A DNA stretch of 8,972 bases from Nitrospirales bacterium (GCA_029261305.1 JAJDBO010000206.1:1-8972); one strand, 5' to 3'; counted from the first letter of the stretch, positions 1 through 5,370 are shown. Notes: a model not told the origin generated them from the sequence alone. A program made the numbers and translations.

Positions 1-105
1 CTGTACGAAAAAATGCTCGATACCCCGGATGAAGTCTACGGCTCCACCATTGGGTCCAATTACCATCAGCAAGGATTGACGCTGAGCAAACATTTTAAAT
101 GGTGA
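1..105 (+). CDS. C-terminal end of an unidentified protein (partial)
   Basis: Frame 1 is open from the window edge to a TGA at 103-105 and gives 34 residues ending in LSKHFKW. The segment is hydrophilic, has no membrane helix and shows no motif I can assign. The stop overlaps the start region of the next gene: a GTG at 102-104 in that gene's frame forms a GTGA overlap with the TGA. This is a common arrangement for translationally coupled genes, so the two probably share an operon. The reading frame is clear but the function is not, because the rest of the gene lies outside the window. Confidence 0.6.
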   Translation: MYEKMLDTPDEVYGSTIGSNYHQQGLTLSKHFKW

Positions 106-581
106 CTATGACTGAAGAACCCAAACATCAGGTGGAAACACCGACGACTCCGGACATGCCAACCGAAGAACCCCCAACTCGACAAATTCCTGGCGTGCAT
201 GTTGGCCCTCCGACTCCTGGAGGCGATCTGACGACCGAAGCTCATGAAGCCCTTCAAATGACCGTCGCCATGAAGATGGTTGGCTCGGCCATGGTCTTCA
301 TCGGATTCATTCAAGTGTTCCTTTCAGCCAGTACCGGCGCGGAAATCACTATCTTCCCGATGATTTTGTATTTTGCCGGCATGGCACTCTGGGCTCATTC
401 ATCTGTGAAGATCCCCACGGTACGATATCTCGTCATTGCCTTTTCGACGGTATGCGCCCTTGGATTCCTTCAACTGGGCGAGGTGCTCTTTTGGCACAAA
501 TACGTCATCTATTGGGGGACTATCGGCATGGTAGTCTTCTTTATGTTTCAAACACCCAAAAAACCGGACGATGGAAAATGA
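99..581 (+). CDS. Small four-helix membrane protein of unknown function
   Basis: A 160-residue protein I do not recognise. Residues 1-50 are hydrophilic, rich in Pro, Thr and Glu, and probably disordered. Four hydrophobic stretches follow at about 57-77, 82-99, 108-130 and 134-150, then a short charged tail (KKPDDGK). There is no signal peptide. The Pro-rich N-terminus and the C-terminal tail should lie on the same side, probably the cytoplasm. Three in-frame starts are possible: ATG 99, GTG 102 (overlapping the upstream TGA as GTGA) and ATG 108. None has a strong Shine-Dalgarno sequence, which suits translational coupling to the upstream gene. No catalytic or metal-binding motif is visible. 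It may be an accessory protein to the upstream product, but nothing in the sequence shows this. Confidence 0.75.
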   Translation: MVTMTEEPKHQVETPTTPDMPTEEPPTRQIPGVHVGPPTPGGDLTTEAHEALQMTVAMKMVGSAMVFIGFIQVFLSASTGAEITIFPMILYFAGMALWAHSSVKIPTVRYLVIAFSTVCALGFLQLGEVLFWHKYVIYWGTIGMVVFFMFQTPKKPDDGK

Positions 582-653
582 ACTATTACTTGTTGCTTAT
601 CGCTTTTCGCTGAAAAATACAGGAAAAACAATAGACACTATACACACCACCAC

Positions 654-1358
654 ATGCCCTCCTCGATCGCAATAATTATTCCGACCTTCAATGAAGAAGG
701 TACCCTACCCCAAACACTGCTGCACCTTCGACCACACCAATTCAACGAAATAATTGTGGTGGATGGTGGCAGTCAGGATCAAACCCTATCGGTGGCAAAA
801 AGGCACCTTTCGGGGCTCGCCCAACAAGAGGCTCATGTCCTTCTGGCGGATCGCGGCCGTGCACGACAAATGAATGCCGGCGCCGAAGGAGTGCAATCGG
901 ACATTTTGTTATTTCTCCACGCCGACACCCAGTTGCCCCTGAATAGTCGAACCGACATTGAACGCGTCATGGAGAATCATCAATGCGTGGGGGGACGCTT
1001 CGACGTCCAGTTTGAACATGATCGTGGATGGGCTTGGGTGATTAGTCGTCTGATGAATCTGCGATCCCGTTGGTCAGGCATTGCCACCGGCGATCAAGCT
1101 ATTTTTGTTCGACGCAAAATTTTTGAGCATATGGGCGGATACGCCGATATTCCGCTGATGGAAGACCTCGAGTTCACGAAGCGGTTAAAACACCTTGGAG
1201 AAGTCGCCTCATTGCGTACCAAAGCGACAACGTCCTTTCGACGGTGGGAGCAACGAGGCGCTCTTCAAACCATCCTGCACATGTGGACCCTTCGATTTCT
1301 TTACTGGCTAGGGCTCAGCCCTCACACACTACGCCAATTTTATGCCACGATTAGGTAA
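654..1358 (+). CDS. TIGR04283-family glycosyltransferase (GT2 fold; arsenosugar-type)
   Basis: A 234-residue family 2 (GT-A fold) glycosyltransferase of the type named rSAM/selenodomain-associated transferase 2, now also called arsenosugar biosynthesis glycosyltransferase. Visible motifs are PTFNEE (10-15) at the start of the nucleotide-sugar fold, VVDGGSQD (35-42), the family-typical GRARQMNAG (68-76), LHADT (88-92) carrying the metal-binding D-x-D-like acidic site, GDQAIF (146-151) and MEDLEF (169-174), which holds the likely catalytic acidic pair. Residues 205-222 are hydrophobic and may touch the membrane. Length is normal for the family. It overlaps the next gene by 17 bp, and that gene encodes the usual partner (TIGR04282). 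The sugar donor and acceptor cannot be read from the sequence, and the arsenosugar link comes from family naming. No good ribosome binding site precedes ATG 654. Confidence 0.88.
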   Translation: MPSSIAIIIPTFNEEGTLPQTLLHLRPHQFNEIIVVDGGSQDQTLSVAKRHLSGLAQQEAHVLLADRGRARQMNAGAEGVQSDILLFLHADTQLPLNSRTDIERVMENHQCVGGRFDVQFEHDRGWAWVISRLMNLRSRWSGIATGDQAIFVRRKIFEHMGGYADIPLMEDLEFTKRLKHLGEVASLRTKATTSFRRWEQRGALQTILHMWTLRFLYWLGLSPHTLRQFYATIR

Positions 1359-2103
1359 ACCTTCACCATCTCGTCACCCCGGGCACAAAAAAAGAAACGG
1401 CCCTCCTTCAGGACCCGCTGAAGGGGCACTCATTATTTTTGCCAAAGCGCCCATCCCCGGCCAAGTCAAAACACGTTTGTGCCCGCCGCTTACCTCAGAC
1501 GAAGCTGCCAGCCTACATGGCAGTATGGTCATGGATGTGGCCGATCAGAGTCGAGGGGTTCGGAATCTTGATCGATTTCTGGCATGTACGCCATCGTCAG
1601 ACCATGCATTTTTCCAAACCCTCGCTGCTCGTTACGGCTTGACCTTGTGCGAGCAGGTCGGGGACGATCTTGGACAACGCATGGAACACGCGCTGACGGA
1701 GGCCCTAGGGAAGGGATACCGCTATGCCTTCGTGATTGGCACCGATATCCCAACACTCTCACCTCCAACGTATAAAAATGCGTTGTCGCTTTTGCAAACA
1801 CACGATATCGTGTTGGGACCAACCCATGATGGCGGGTATTACCTCGTTGGCATAAAACAACCAACACCTGAACTCTTTGCTGAAATTCCATGGTCCACAG
1901 ACAAGGTTTGTTCCCTTACTCAAGCCAAGGCACAATCCCTTGGACGAACAGTTGGACTACTTGAGGCCGAACGCGATATCGACACCTTTGCTGACCTTCA
2001 AGCCTTTGTGGCCGACTTGAAGGGACACGAAAAAAAGACATTGTCTACCCGAACAACCAATGTGTTTCAAACGTTACTTCAACGTCATGGATCGAATGGC
2101 TAA
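1342..2103 (+). CDS. TIGR04282-family glycosyltransferase (DUF2064; arsenosugar-type)
   Basis: A 253-residue nucleotidyl/glycosyl-transferase-like protein of the DUF2064 family (rSAM/selenodomain-associated transferase 1). Motifs are FAKAPIPGQVKTRL (33-46), the N-terminal nucleotide-binding signature, then GTDIPTLSP (133-141) with the metal-binding Asp, LGPTHDGGYYLVG (158-170) and DIDTFADL (212-219). The first 28 or so residues are Pro-rich and basic and precede the usual family start. No alternative ATG, GTG or TTG lies between 1342 and the conserved core, so ATG 1342 is kept although it makes the protein slightly long. The gene starts inside the end of the TIGR04283 gene (17 bp overlap, different frame), which implies co-translation. 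The two proteins commonly occur together and probably act on the same glycan or arsenosugar-like product. The true substrate is unknown. Confidence 0.87.
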   Translation: MPRLGKPSPSRHPGHKKRNGPPSGPAEGALIIFAKAPIPGQVKTRLCPPLTSDEAASLHGSMVMDVADQSRGVRNLDRFLACTPSSDHAFFQTLAARYGLTLCEQVGDDLGQRMEHALTEALGKGYRYAFVIGTDIPTLSPPTYKNALSLLQTHDIVLGPTHDGGYYLVGIKQPTPELFAEIPWSTDKVCSLTQAKAQSLGRTVGLLEAERDIDTFADLQAFVADLKGHEKKTLSTRTTNVFQTLLQRHGSNG

Positions 2104-2161
2104 CTTTCCGCCTTTTCAAATGACGTGAGCGAGAAGCTATCTATTCCCAATATACCTTCAA

Positions 2162-2169
2162 AGAGGAAG
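2162..2169 (+). promoter_or_regulatory. Ribosome binding site that fixes the SDR start
   Basis: The purine run AGAGGAAG lies four bases before ATG 2174, a normal spacing. It supports ATG 2174 over the in-frame TTG at 2171, which would sit almost against it. Confidence 0.6.
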
Positions 2170-2173
2170 CTTG

Positions 2174-2908
2174 ATGGAACCCAACGTTGCACTCATCACC
2201 GGCGGCGCACGCGGCATTGGAAAAGGTATTGCACTCGATCTGGCTGCACAGGGATGGGCTGTAGCCATTTGCTATCGAACCAGTGCCCAGGCTGCTGAAG
2301 AAACGACAAACGCTATCCAAAAACTCGGAGGGCAAGTACTTTCAATAGGTTGCGACGTATCAGATTCAAAAGCCTGCCATAACCTCGTCAAGCAGGTTGA
2401 AAAACAATGGGGGAAAATTGACGTTCTCGTGAATGGTGCCGGACCGTATCATCGAATCAATCTTTTCGAGGAGACCCCAGAAGGTTGGGAGGAGATGTTC
2501 ACTAATAACCTCCACCCTGTGTTCTATTTAGCCCAAGCGGTGGCTCCAGGAATGAAAGCTCGAAAATTTGGTCGTATTATTTCCTTTGGCATGGCCAATG
2601 CTGACAAGATGGAAGCCCAGCCGATGGTCACCGCACATTACATCGCGAAAGCTGGCCTACTGATCCTCACTCGTACTCTCGCCAAAATGCTTGCGCCCGA
2701 TGGCATTACCGTCAATGCGATCTCTCCAGGATTCATTGACTCGGGCAGTGCTCCACCCGGTGAACTCGACGGCATGGGCAAGAAAATTCCAGCAGGCTAT
2801 GTCGGTGAAGTAAAGGATACGATCTCAGCCGTACGCTTTTTACTTTCAGATGACGCACGGTACGTGACAGGCACCAACATTCATGTCAGCGGTGGGTGGG
2901 GTATGTAG
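2174..2908 (+). CDS. Short-chain dehydrogenase/reductase (FabG-like) with irregular active site
   Basis: A 244-residue Rossmann-fold oxidoreductase. The cofactor motif TGGARGIG (9-16), acidic D61, NGAG (87-90, usually NNAG) and structural N112 are in place, and the C-terminus ends with the typical SPGFIDSG and VTGTNIHVSGGW segments. The active site is unusual. By alignment from memory with E. coli FabG, the catalytic Ser position is Met140, and the segment reads H155-Y156-I-A-K159, so tyrosine is three rather than four residues before lysine and His takes its usual place. Start choice: ATG 2174 has AGAGGAAG (2162-2169) just upstream; the in-frame TTG at 2171 is less likely. It lies 70 bp after the glycosyltransferase gene, so co-transcription is possible. 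The fold is certain, while substrate and even activity are open; 3-oxoacyl-ACP or pteridine-type reduction are alternatives. Confidence 0.85.
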   Translation: MEPNVALITGGARGIGKGIALDLAAQGWAVAICYRTSAQAAEETTNAIQKLGGQVLSIGCDVSDSKACHNLVKQVEKQWGKIDVLVNGAGPYHRINLFEETPEGWEEMFTNNLHPVFYLAQAVAPGMKARKFGRIISFGMANADKMEAQPMVTAHYIAKAGLLILTRTLAKMLAPDGITVNAISPGFIDSGSAPPGELDGMGKKIPAGYVGEVKDTISAVRFLLSDDARYVTGTNIHVSGGWGM

Positions 2909-2933
2909 AGGCGGTTTTCGACCCGACAGCGGA

Positions 2934-2959
2934 GGTCCTTTTGTTTCGGCAAAAGGACC
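2934..2959. repeat. Perfect 10-bp hairpin between convergent genes
   Basis: GGTCCTTTTG (2934-2943) and its exact complement CAAAAGGACC (2950-2959) flank the loop TTTCGG. The hairpin sits 25 bp after the SDR stop and 64 bp from the lipB stop, so it could end transcription from both sides. Neither strand has a T-run after the stem, so it is not a classical intrinsic terminator. From memory, the string around CAAAAGGACCCAAAACC resembles a non-coding motif dispersed in many bacterial genomes; I cannot confirm this here. Confidence 0.55.
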
Positions 2960-2976
2960 CAAAACCATATACGCGT

Positions 2977-2997
2977 GTGAGCAGCCCTTCGGGTCAC
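2977..2997. repeat. Second, imperfect hairpin of the same intergenic element
   Basis: GTGA (2977-2980) pairs with TCAC (2994-2997), and CCC (2985-2987) pairs with GGG (2991-2993) around TTC, with an unpaired AGCAG on one side. It stands 17 bp beyond the perfect hairpin at 2934-2959 and may belong to the same repeat-like unit. Confidence 0.35.
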
Positions 2998-3022
2998 TGA
3001 GTCGCTCCCAACGCGGGGACAC

Positions 3023-3745
3023 CTAAGAAAGAGGAGGAATCTCTGTCAAACATTCCGTCCATTCAATTCCAAACACTTCCGCAAAATGATGCGCGATTTG
3101 CTCGCGGACTCTTTCAAGATCCAGCTGGCGACCCAACACCTCAACCATCGAAGTCACCCTACAGCCTTCAATGCCACACGGCACAATATATTGAAACGGT
3201 TCAAGATCAACCGAAGCATTTAATGCGAATCCATGCATCGTTACTCCGCGAAAAATCTTCACACCCATCGCCGCGATCTTGGCTAATGGCACATCTGGAT
3301 TGTTTGGATCACTCACCCACACACCCACAAACTTTTCGACACGCAACCCTTCAATCCCCCATTCCGCCAACACACGAATGAGCACTTCCTCCAACATACG
3401 CATGTAAATTTTTGGGCCAGTGCAATAATTTCGTAGACACAAAATTGGATATCCTACTATCTGTCCTAGTCCGTGATAAGTCGCCGATCCACCACGCTCG
3501 ACTTCAATGACCTGAATTCCTCGATTCCTGAGATCCTCGACCTGGCCATCCCAATGCACGTCTTTTGTCGTGCGACCGAGCGTGATCACTGAGTCATGTT
3601 CCACAAGGATCACCGTATCATTTCCCTTACCCGCAATCCGTACGTCGCGAAAATCATATTGTATTCTTCGAGACTCCTCATAATTTAGATGAGGAACTGA
3701 AGCAATCACGGCAGGACGCTTCGCGAGTGAATGAACAACTTGCAT
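3023..3745 (-). CDS. lipB: Octanoyl-[acyl carrier protein]:protein N-octanoyltransferase LipB
   Basis: A 240-residue LipB that moves the octanoyl group from octanoyl-ACP to a lysine of lipoyl domains (pyruvate and 2-oxoglutarate dehydrogenases, glycine cleavage H protein), the first step of lipoate synthesis in the cytoplasm. Family signatures are present in order: RGGSATYHGLGQ (84-95), KIAAMGVK (156-163) carrying the active-site lysine K156, GVTMHGFALN (167-176) and IVPCGIEGC (187-195) with catalytic Cys190. Length is in the normal range. ATG 3745 lacks a clear Shine-Dalgarno sequence, but the N-terminus fits the family. LipA, which adds the sulfur atoms, is not in the window. The terminator hairpin at 3804-3841 separates it from the lysine-rich gene upstream, so it probably has its own promoter in 3746-3811. 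Confidence 0.95.
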   Translation of the reverse strand: MQVVHSLAKRPAVIASVPHLNYEESRRIQYDFRDVRIAGKGNDTVILVEHDSVITLGRTTKDVHWDGQVEDLRNRGIQVIEVERGGSATYHGLGQIVGYPILCLRNYCTGPKIYMRMLEEVLIRVLAEWGIEGLRVEKFVGVWVSDPNNPDVPLAKIAAMGVKIFRGVTMHGFALNASVDLEPFQYIVPCGIEGCRVTSMVEVLGRQLDLERVREQIAHHFAEVFGIEWTECLTEIPPLS

Positions 3746-3803
3746 TTTTTGGGCTCTGGGACCAAAGGAATGGCCCCAATGAATAAATTAAGATACATGA
3801 GCG

Positions 3804-3841
3804 AAAAACAACGGTGGAAGAGGGTAGCCCCTCTTCCACCG
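3804..3841 (-). terminator. Intrinsic terminator of the first H1-like gene
   Basis: A 13-bp perfect stem (3812-3824 with 3829-3841, arm CGGTGGAAGAGGG) closes the four-base loop TAGC. On the minus strand it is followed by TTGTTTTT (complement of 3804-3811). It lies 25 bp beyond the stop of the lysine-rich gene at 3867-4064. A GC-rich stem followed by a U-tract is the classical Rho-independent design. Confidence 0.85.
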
Positions 3842-3866
3842 CGTGTTTAAGGCAGGTGCGCCGTTA

Positions 3867-4064
3867 TTACTTCTTTCTGGACGCTGCTTTTTTCTTGGCT
3901 GGTGCTTTCTTTTTAGCAGTAGCTTTCTTCTTGGCAGGTGCCTTTTTCTTAGCAGTCGCCTTTTTCTTAGCTGGAGCTTTTTTCTTAGCTGGAGCTTTCT
4001 TCTTGGCTGGTGCTTTTTTCTTTGCGGCCTTCTTGGCCGGTGCTTTCTTTTTTGCTGTCGGCAA
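3867..4064 (-). CDS. Histone H1-like lysine-rich DNA-binding protein, copy 1
   Basis: A 65-residue, extremely basic protein with 31 lysines and the rest mainly Ala and Pro. After MPTA it consists of KKKAPA/KKKATA hexapeptides, with one unit shortened to KKAA near the N-terminus and a SRKK tail. Such repeats resemble the tail of eukaryotic histone H1 and bacterial H1-like proteins (Bordetella BpH1, chlamydial Hc proteins, AlgP tail), which bind DNA non-specifically and compact the nucleoid. It has no globular domain. Start choice: a GTG at 4073 overlaps the Shine-Dalgarno AAAGGAGG (4080-4073), so TTG 4064, eight bases beyond it, is preferred; the paralogue at 4976-5197 has the same layout. A terminator follows 25 bp after the stop. 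The long Phe/Leu/Ala ORF on the opposite strand is only its mirror image. Confidence 0.8.
   Translation of the reverse strand: MPTAKKKAPAKKAAKKKAPAKKKAPAKKKAPAKKKATAKKKAPAKKKATAKKKAPAKKKAASRKK
3876..4058 (-). repeat. 18-bp tandem repeat encoding KKK-A-P/T-A units
   Basis: The coding part of copy 1 is a tandem array with an 18-bp period, one hexapeptide per unit. Synonymous differences between units (AAG/AAA, GCT/GCA/GCC) show that it is selected at protein level and is not a fresh expansion. One 12-bp unit (KKAA) breaks the period near the 5' end of the gene. Confidence 0.7.
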
Positions 4065-4072
4065 CAGTCTCA

Positions 4073-4080
4073 CCTCCTTT
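4073..4080 (-). promoter_or_regulatory. Strong Shine-Dalgarno sequence of H1-like copy 1, deciding a TTG start
   Basis: AAAGGAGG on the minus strand, then eight bases (TGAGACTG), then TTG at 4064. The in-frame GTG at 4071-4073 overlaps the Shine-Dalgarno sequence and could not use it. Confidence 0.65.
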
Positions 4081-4116
4081 CAGATCTCTTTCCGACACAA
4101 CGTGGTCTGCATGTTC

Positions 4117-4134
4117 ACTCATGATTTCATGAGT
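4117..4134. promoter_or_regulatory. Perfect palindrome upstream of H1-like copy 1 (possible operator)
   Basis: ACTCATGA (4117-4124) and TCATGAGT (4127-4134) are exact inverted repeats around TT, with an outer 5-bp match GTGGT (4102-4106) and ACCAC (4139-4143). It lies 53 bp upstream of the TTG start of the lysine-rich gene, where a dimeric regulator or a leader hairpin could act. The upstream region of copy 2 has no matching site. Confidence 0.4.
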
Positions 4135-4921
4135 ATGTACCACAATGGATGGTTGTTACTTACTCTTTTAAAAAAGTTTTTTCAATGTTTTTTTCTTCAT
4201 CGCAAAAAAAATAAAAAGCCGTTTTGCCAAATAAAAATTTATTTAGAGAAAATTTTCTTGCTCCATCCGTACTTCAAGATCCGAATAAAATTTACATTTT
4301 TACCTGACGCCGTAAATCAGAAGTAATTTTTCATGTCACTCAATAATATAATTCGTTCAATCTTTTTCTTTTGTCTACGATGGAAAATGCTTGAGTTCTG
4401 CTGAGGTATCACATTTATTTTCATCACTCTTTCATTCGTTTTCTATCTGGGATTCGTCTTTTAAAATTCATTTTCCTTGTCCTGGCAGCAAATTCGAATG
4501 GGAGGCATTCTCATAGATTATTTACCACTTCCTATTTCAACAAAGAATATTGAAAATTTCGGTCAGCAGTGTTCTTTGACATCGCACAAACACGAGCACC
4601 CTTTTCCCTTGCTCACATACTCAATGTAGGCTCCTCGAACCAAGCCTGCTCCGCCGAAGTAGCGACAAAAACTGGGAATGGCGGAGCTGTTCCAAGACAA
4701 ACATTGTTAATCCTTCCCTCTCGACGATACGAGCCGTCTGACCTCTAGTATATATGGGTCTTGCGCATGAAACTATTATCAGACTCCCTCGGGAAAGGAG
4801 ACATGCTATTTGTGAAATAAAATTTGATGATTTAGCAAAACGCCTTACTGATTGAATTTGGCAATGGTGAAGACTCAAACATGATTGCTGTGCAGGAATG
4901 TCTATGGTGAAGAGGGAGATG

Positions 4922-4951
4922 GCTGGGAGTAGATTGTTCTCTACTCCCAGC
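4922..4951 (-). terminator. Hairpin after the second H1-like gene (probable terminator)
   Basis: A 12-bp perfect stem (4922-4933 with 4940-4951, arm GCTGGGAGTAGA) closes a six-base loop. It begins 24 bp beyond the stop of the gene at 4976-5197, the same relative place as the terminator of copy 1. Unlike that one it has no T-run on either strand, so its efficiency as an intrinsic terminator is uncertain; it may instead protect the 3' end of the mRNA. Confidence 0.55.
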
Positions 4952-4975
4952 GATGAGAGTGTGAAAGGTAGGTTA

Positions 4976-5197
4976 CTACTTTTTCTTGGCTGGTGCTTTC
5001 TTCTTAGCCGCAGCTTTTTTCTTAGCTGGCGCTTTTTTCTTAGCTGTCGCCTTTTTCTTAGCTGGCGCTTTTTTCTTAGCTGGCGCTTTTTTCTTAGCTG
5101 TCGCCTTTTTCTTAGCTGGTGCTTTTTTCTTGGCTGGCGCTTTCTTCTTTGCTGTCGCCTTTTTCTTAGCCGGTGCTTTCTTCTTTGCTGTCGCCAA
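4976..5197 (-). CDS. Histone H1-like lysine-rich DNA-binding protein, copy 2
   Basis: A 73-residue protein with 36 lysines: MATA, then eleven uninterrupted hexapeptides and KKK. The fifth residue of the units runs P-T-P, P-T-P, P-T-P, A-P, giving a higher-order 18-residue period. It has no globular domain or other motif. By analogy with bacterial H1-like proteins it should bind DNA and compact the nucleoid. TTG 5197 is the preferred start: AAGGGGGG (5213-5206) stands eight bases upstream, whereas the in-frame GTG at 5204-5206 overlaps that purine run. The resulting N-terminus MATAKKKAP is typical of such proteins. It is followed by a 12-bp hairpin. Upstream on the same strand are a possible 29-codon ORF and the HARE-HTH gene, with gaps of 60 and 46 bp, so a three-gene transcript is plausible. 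Confidence 0.82.
   Translation of the reverse strand: MATAKKKAPAKKKATAKKKAPAKKKAPAKKKATAKKKAPAKKKAPAKKKATAKKKAPAKKKAAAKKKAPAKKK
4979..5188 (-). repeat. 18-bp tandem array with a recent 54-bp duplication
   Basis: The whole gene body repeats with an 18-bp period. Within it, 5021-5074 and 5075-5128 are the same 54 bp with one difference (C at 5066, T at 5120). This nearly identical block encodes three hexapeptides and points to a recent in-frame duplication by slippage or unequal crossing over. Confidence 0.75.
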
Positions 5198-5205
5198 TTC
5201 GCTCA

Positions 5206-5213
5206 CCCCCCTT
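5206..5213 (-). promoter_or_regulatory. Shine-Dalgarno sequence of H1-like copy 2, deciding a TTG start
   Basis: AAGGGGGG on the minus strand, then TGAGCGAA, then TTG at 5197. Spacing (eight bases) and layout match copy 1, with AAAGGAGG, TGAGACTG and TTG. Confidence 0.6.
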
Positions 5214-5255
5214 CTTGTAATGATGTGAAAAAATTTCTGACCCTGGATCTCACTC

Positions 5256-5298
5256 TTTTACGTTAGGTTCAAATGCATCAATAATCCAGAACGTAAAA
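5256..5298. repeat. 9-bp inverted repeat around the end of the small ORF
   Basis: TTTTACGTT (5256-5264) and AACGTAAAA (5290-5298) are perfect inverted repeats separated by 25 bp. They lie between the HARE-HTH gene and copy 2. They may form a long stem in the mRNA or be two half-sites for a DNA-binding protein. No T-run marks it as a terminator. Confidence 0.4.
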
Positions 5299-5347
5299 AA
5301 TTCTTAGGAAAACTTTGACTTGGCTGGTTCTTTACCATTGGGAACAA
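5258..5347 (-). CDS. Possible 29-codon ORF with the same start design as the H1-like genes
   Basis: A minus-strand frame from TTG 5347 to TAA (5258-5260) encodes 29 residues beginning MFPMVKNQPSQ. The sequence before it, CAGGGAGG plus CGAGTGAA plus TTG, matches the leader of copy 2 closely in bases and exactly in spacing. The Shine-Dalgarno sequence lies in the loop of a 6-bp hairpin (5349-5354 with 5365-5370). It sits 46 bp after the HARE-HTH stop and 60 bp before copy 2. The peptide is mildly basic and Asn/Ser-rich with no known domain. It could be a small protein, a leader peptide, or the decayed remnant of a third lysine-rich gene. The leader is the only support. Confidence 0.3.
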   Translation of the reverse strand: MFPMVKNQPSQSFPKNFLRSGLLMHLNLT

Positions 5348-5348
5348 T

Positions 5349-5370
5349 TCACTCGCCTCCCTGTGAGTGA
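5349..5370 (-). promoter_or_regulatory. Hairpin with a Shine-Dalgarno sequence in its loop
   Basis: TCACTC and GAGTGA form a 6-bp stem around a ten-base loop which, on the minus-strand RNA, contains GGGAGG. It lies directly before the TTG of the possible 29-codon ORF and may hold or present the ribosome binding site. Confidence 0.35.

Larger units (their letters stand above)
4065..4921. other. AT-rich gene-poor region between the two H1-like genes
   Basis: About 850 bp with no convincing long gene. The right-hand side of copy 1 should hold its leader and promoter, but I see no good -35/-10 pair. It contains a palindrome (4117-4134), T- and A-rich runs at 4150-4300, and a less AT-rich stretch at about 4560-4800. 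That stretch has an 8-bp inverted repeat (GCTCCGCC 4648-4655, GGCGGAGC 4680-4687). It also has short minus-strand ORFs: 45 codons at 4563-4700, and one of 85 codons (4621-4878) that looks spurious. It may be the remains of a decayed gene. Confidence 0.5.

Noticed and set aside
1529..1891. Minus-strand ORF of 120 codons inside the TIGR04282 gene
   Set aside because: Shadow frame; the plus strand carries the conserved family motifs across the same bases.
3814..4326. Plus-strand ORF of 170 codons rich in FFLAGA repeats, looking like a membrane protein
   Set aside because: It is the antisense reading of the lysine-rich repeat gene; the minus-strand frame has a strong Shine-Dalgarno sequence, a terminator and a known protein type.
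4784..4820. Plus-strand AAAGGAG followed by ATG (4803)
   Set aside because: The frame stops after five codons.
4621..4878. Minus-strand ORF of 85 codons
   Set aside because: TTG start without a ribosome site, composition unlike a folded protein, no motif; only its last 27 codons have a plausible start.
4976..5197. CRISPR-like array because of regular short repeats
   Set aside because: The units are directly adjacent 18-bp repeats with no unique spacers, and they form a coding frame.
4898..5266. Plus-strand ORFs with Leu/Ser/Phe or Phe/Ala/Gly repeats opposite H1-like copy 2
   Set aside because: Mirror frames of the AAG/AAA and GCN codons of the real minus-strand gene, with no ribosome site of their own.
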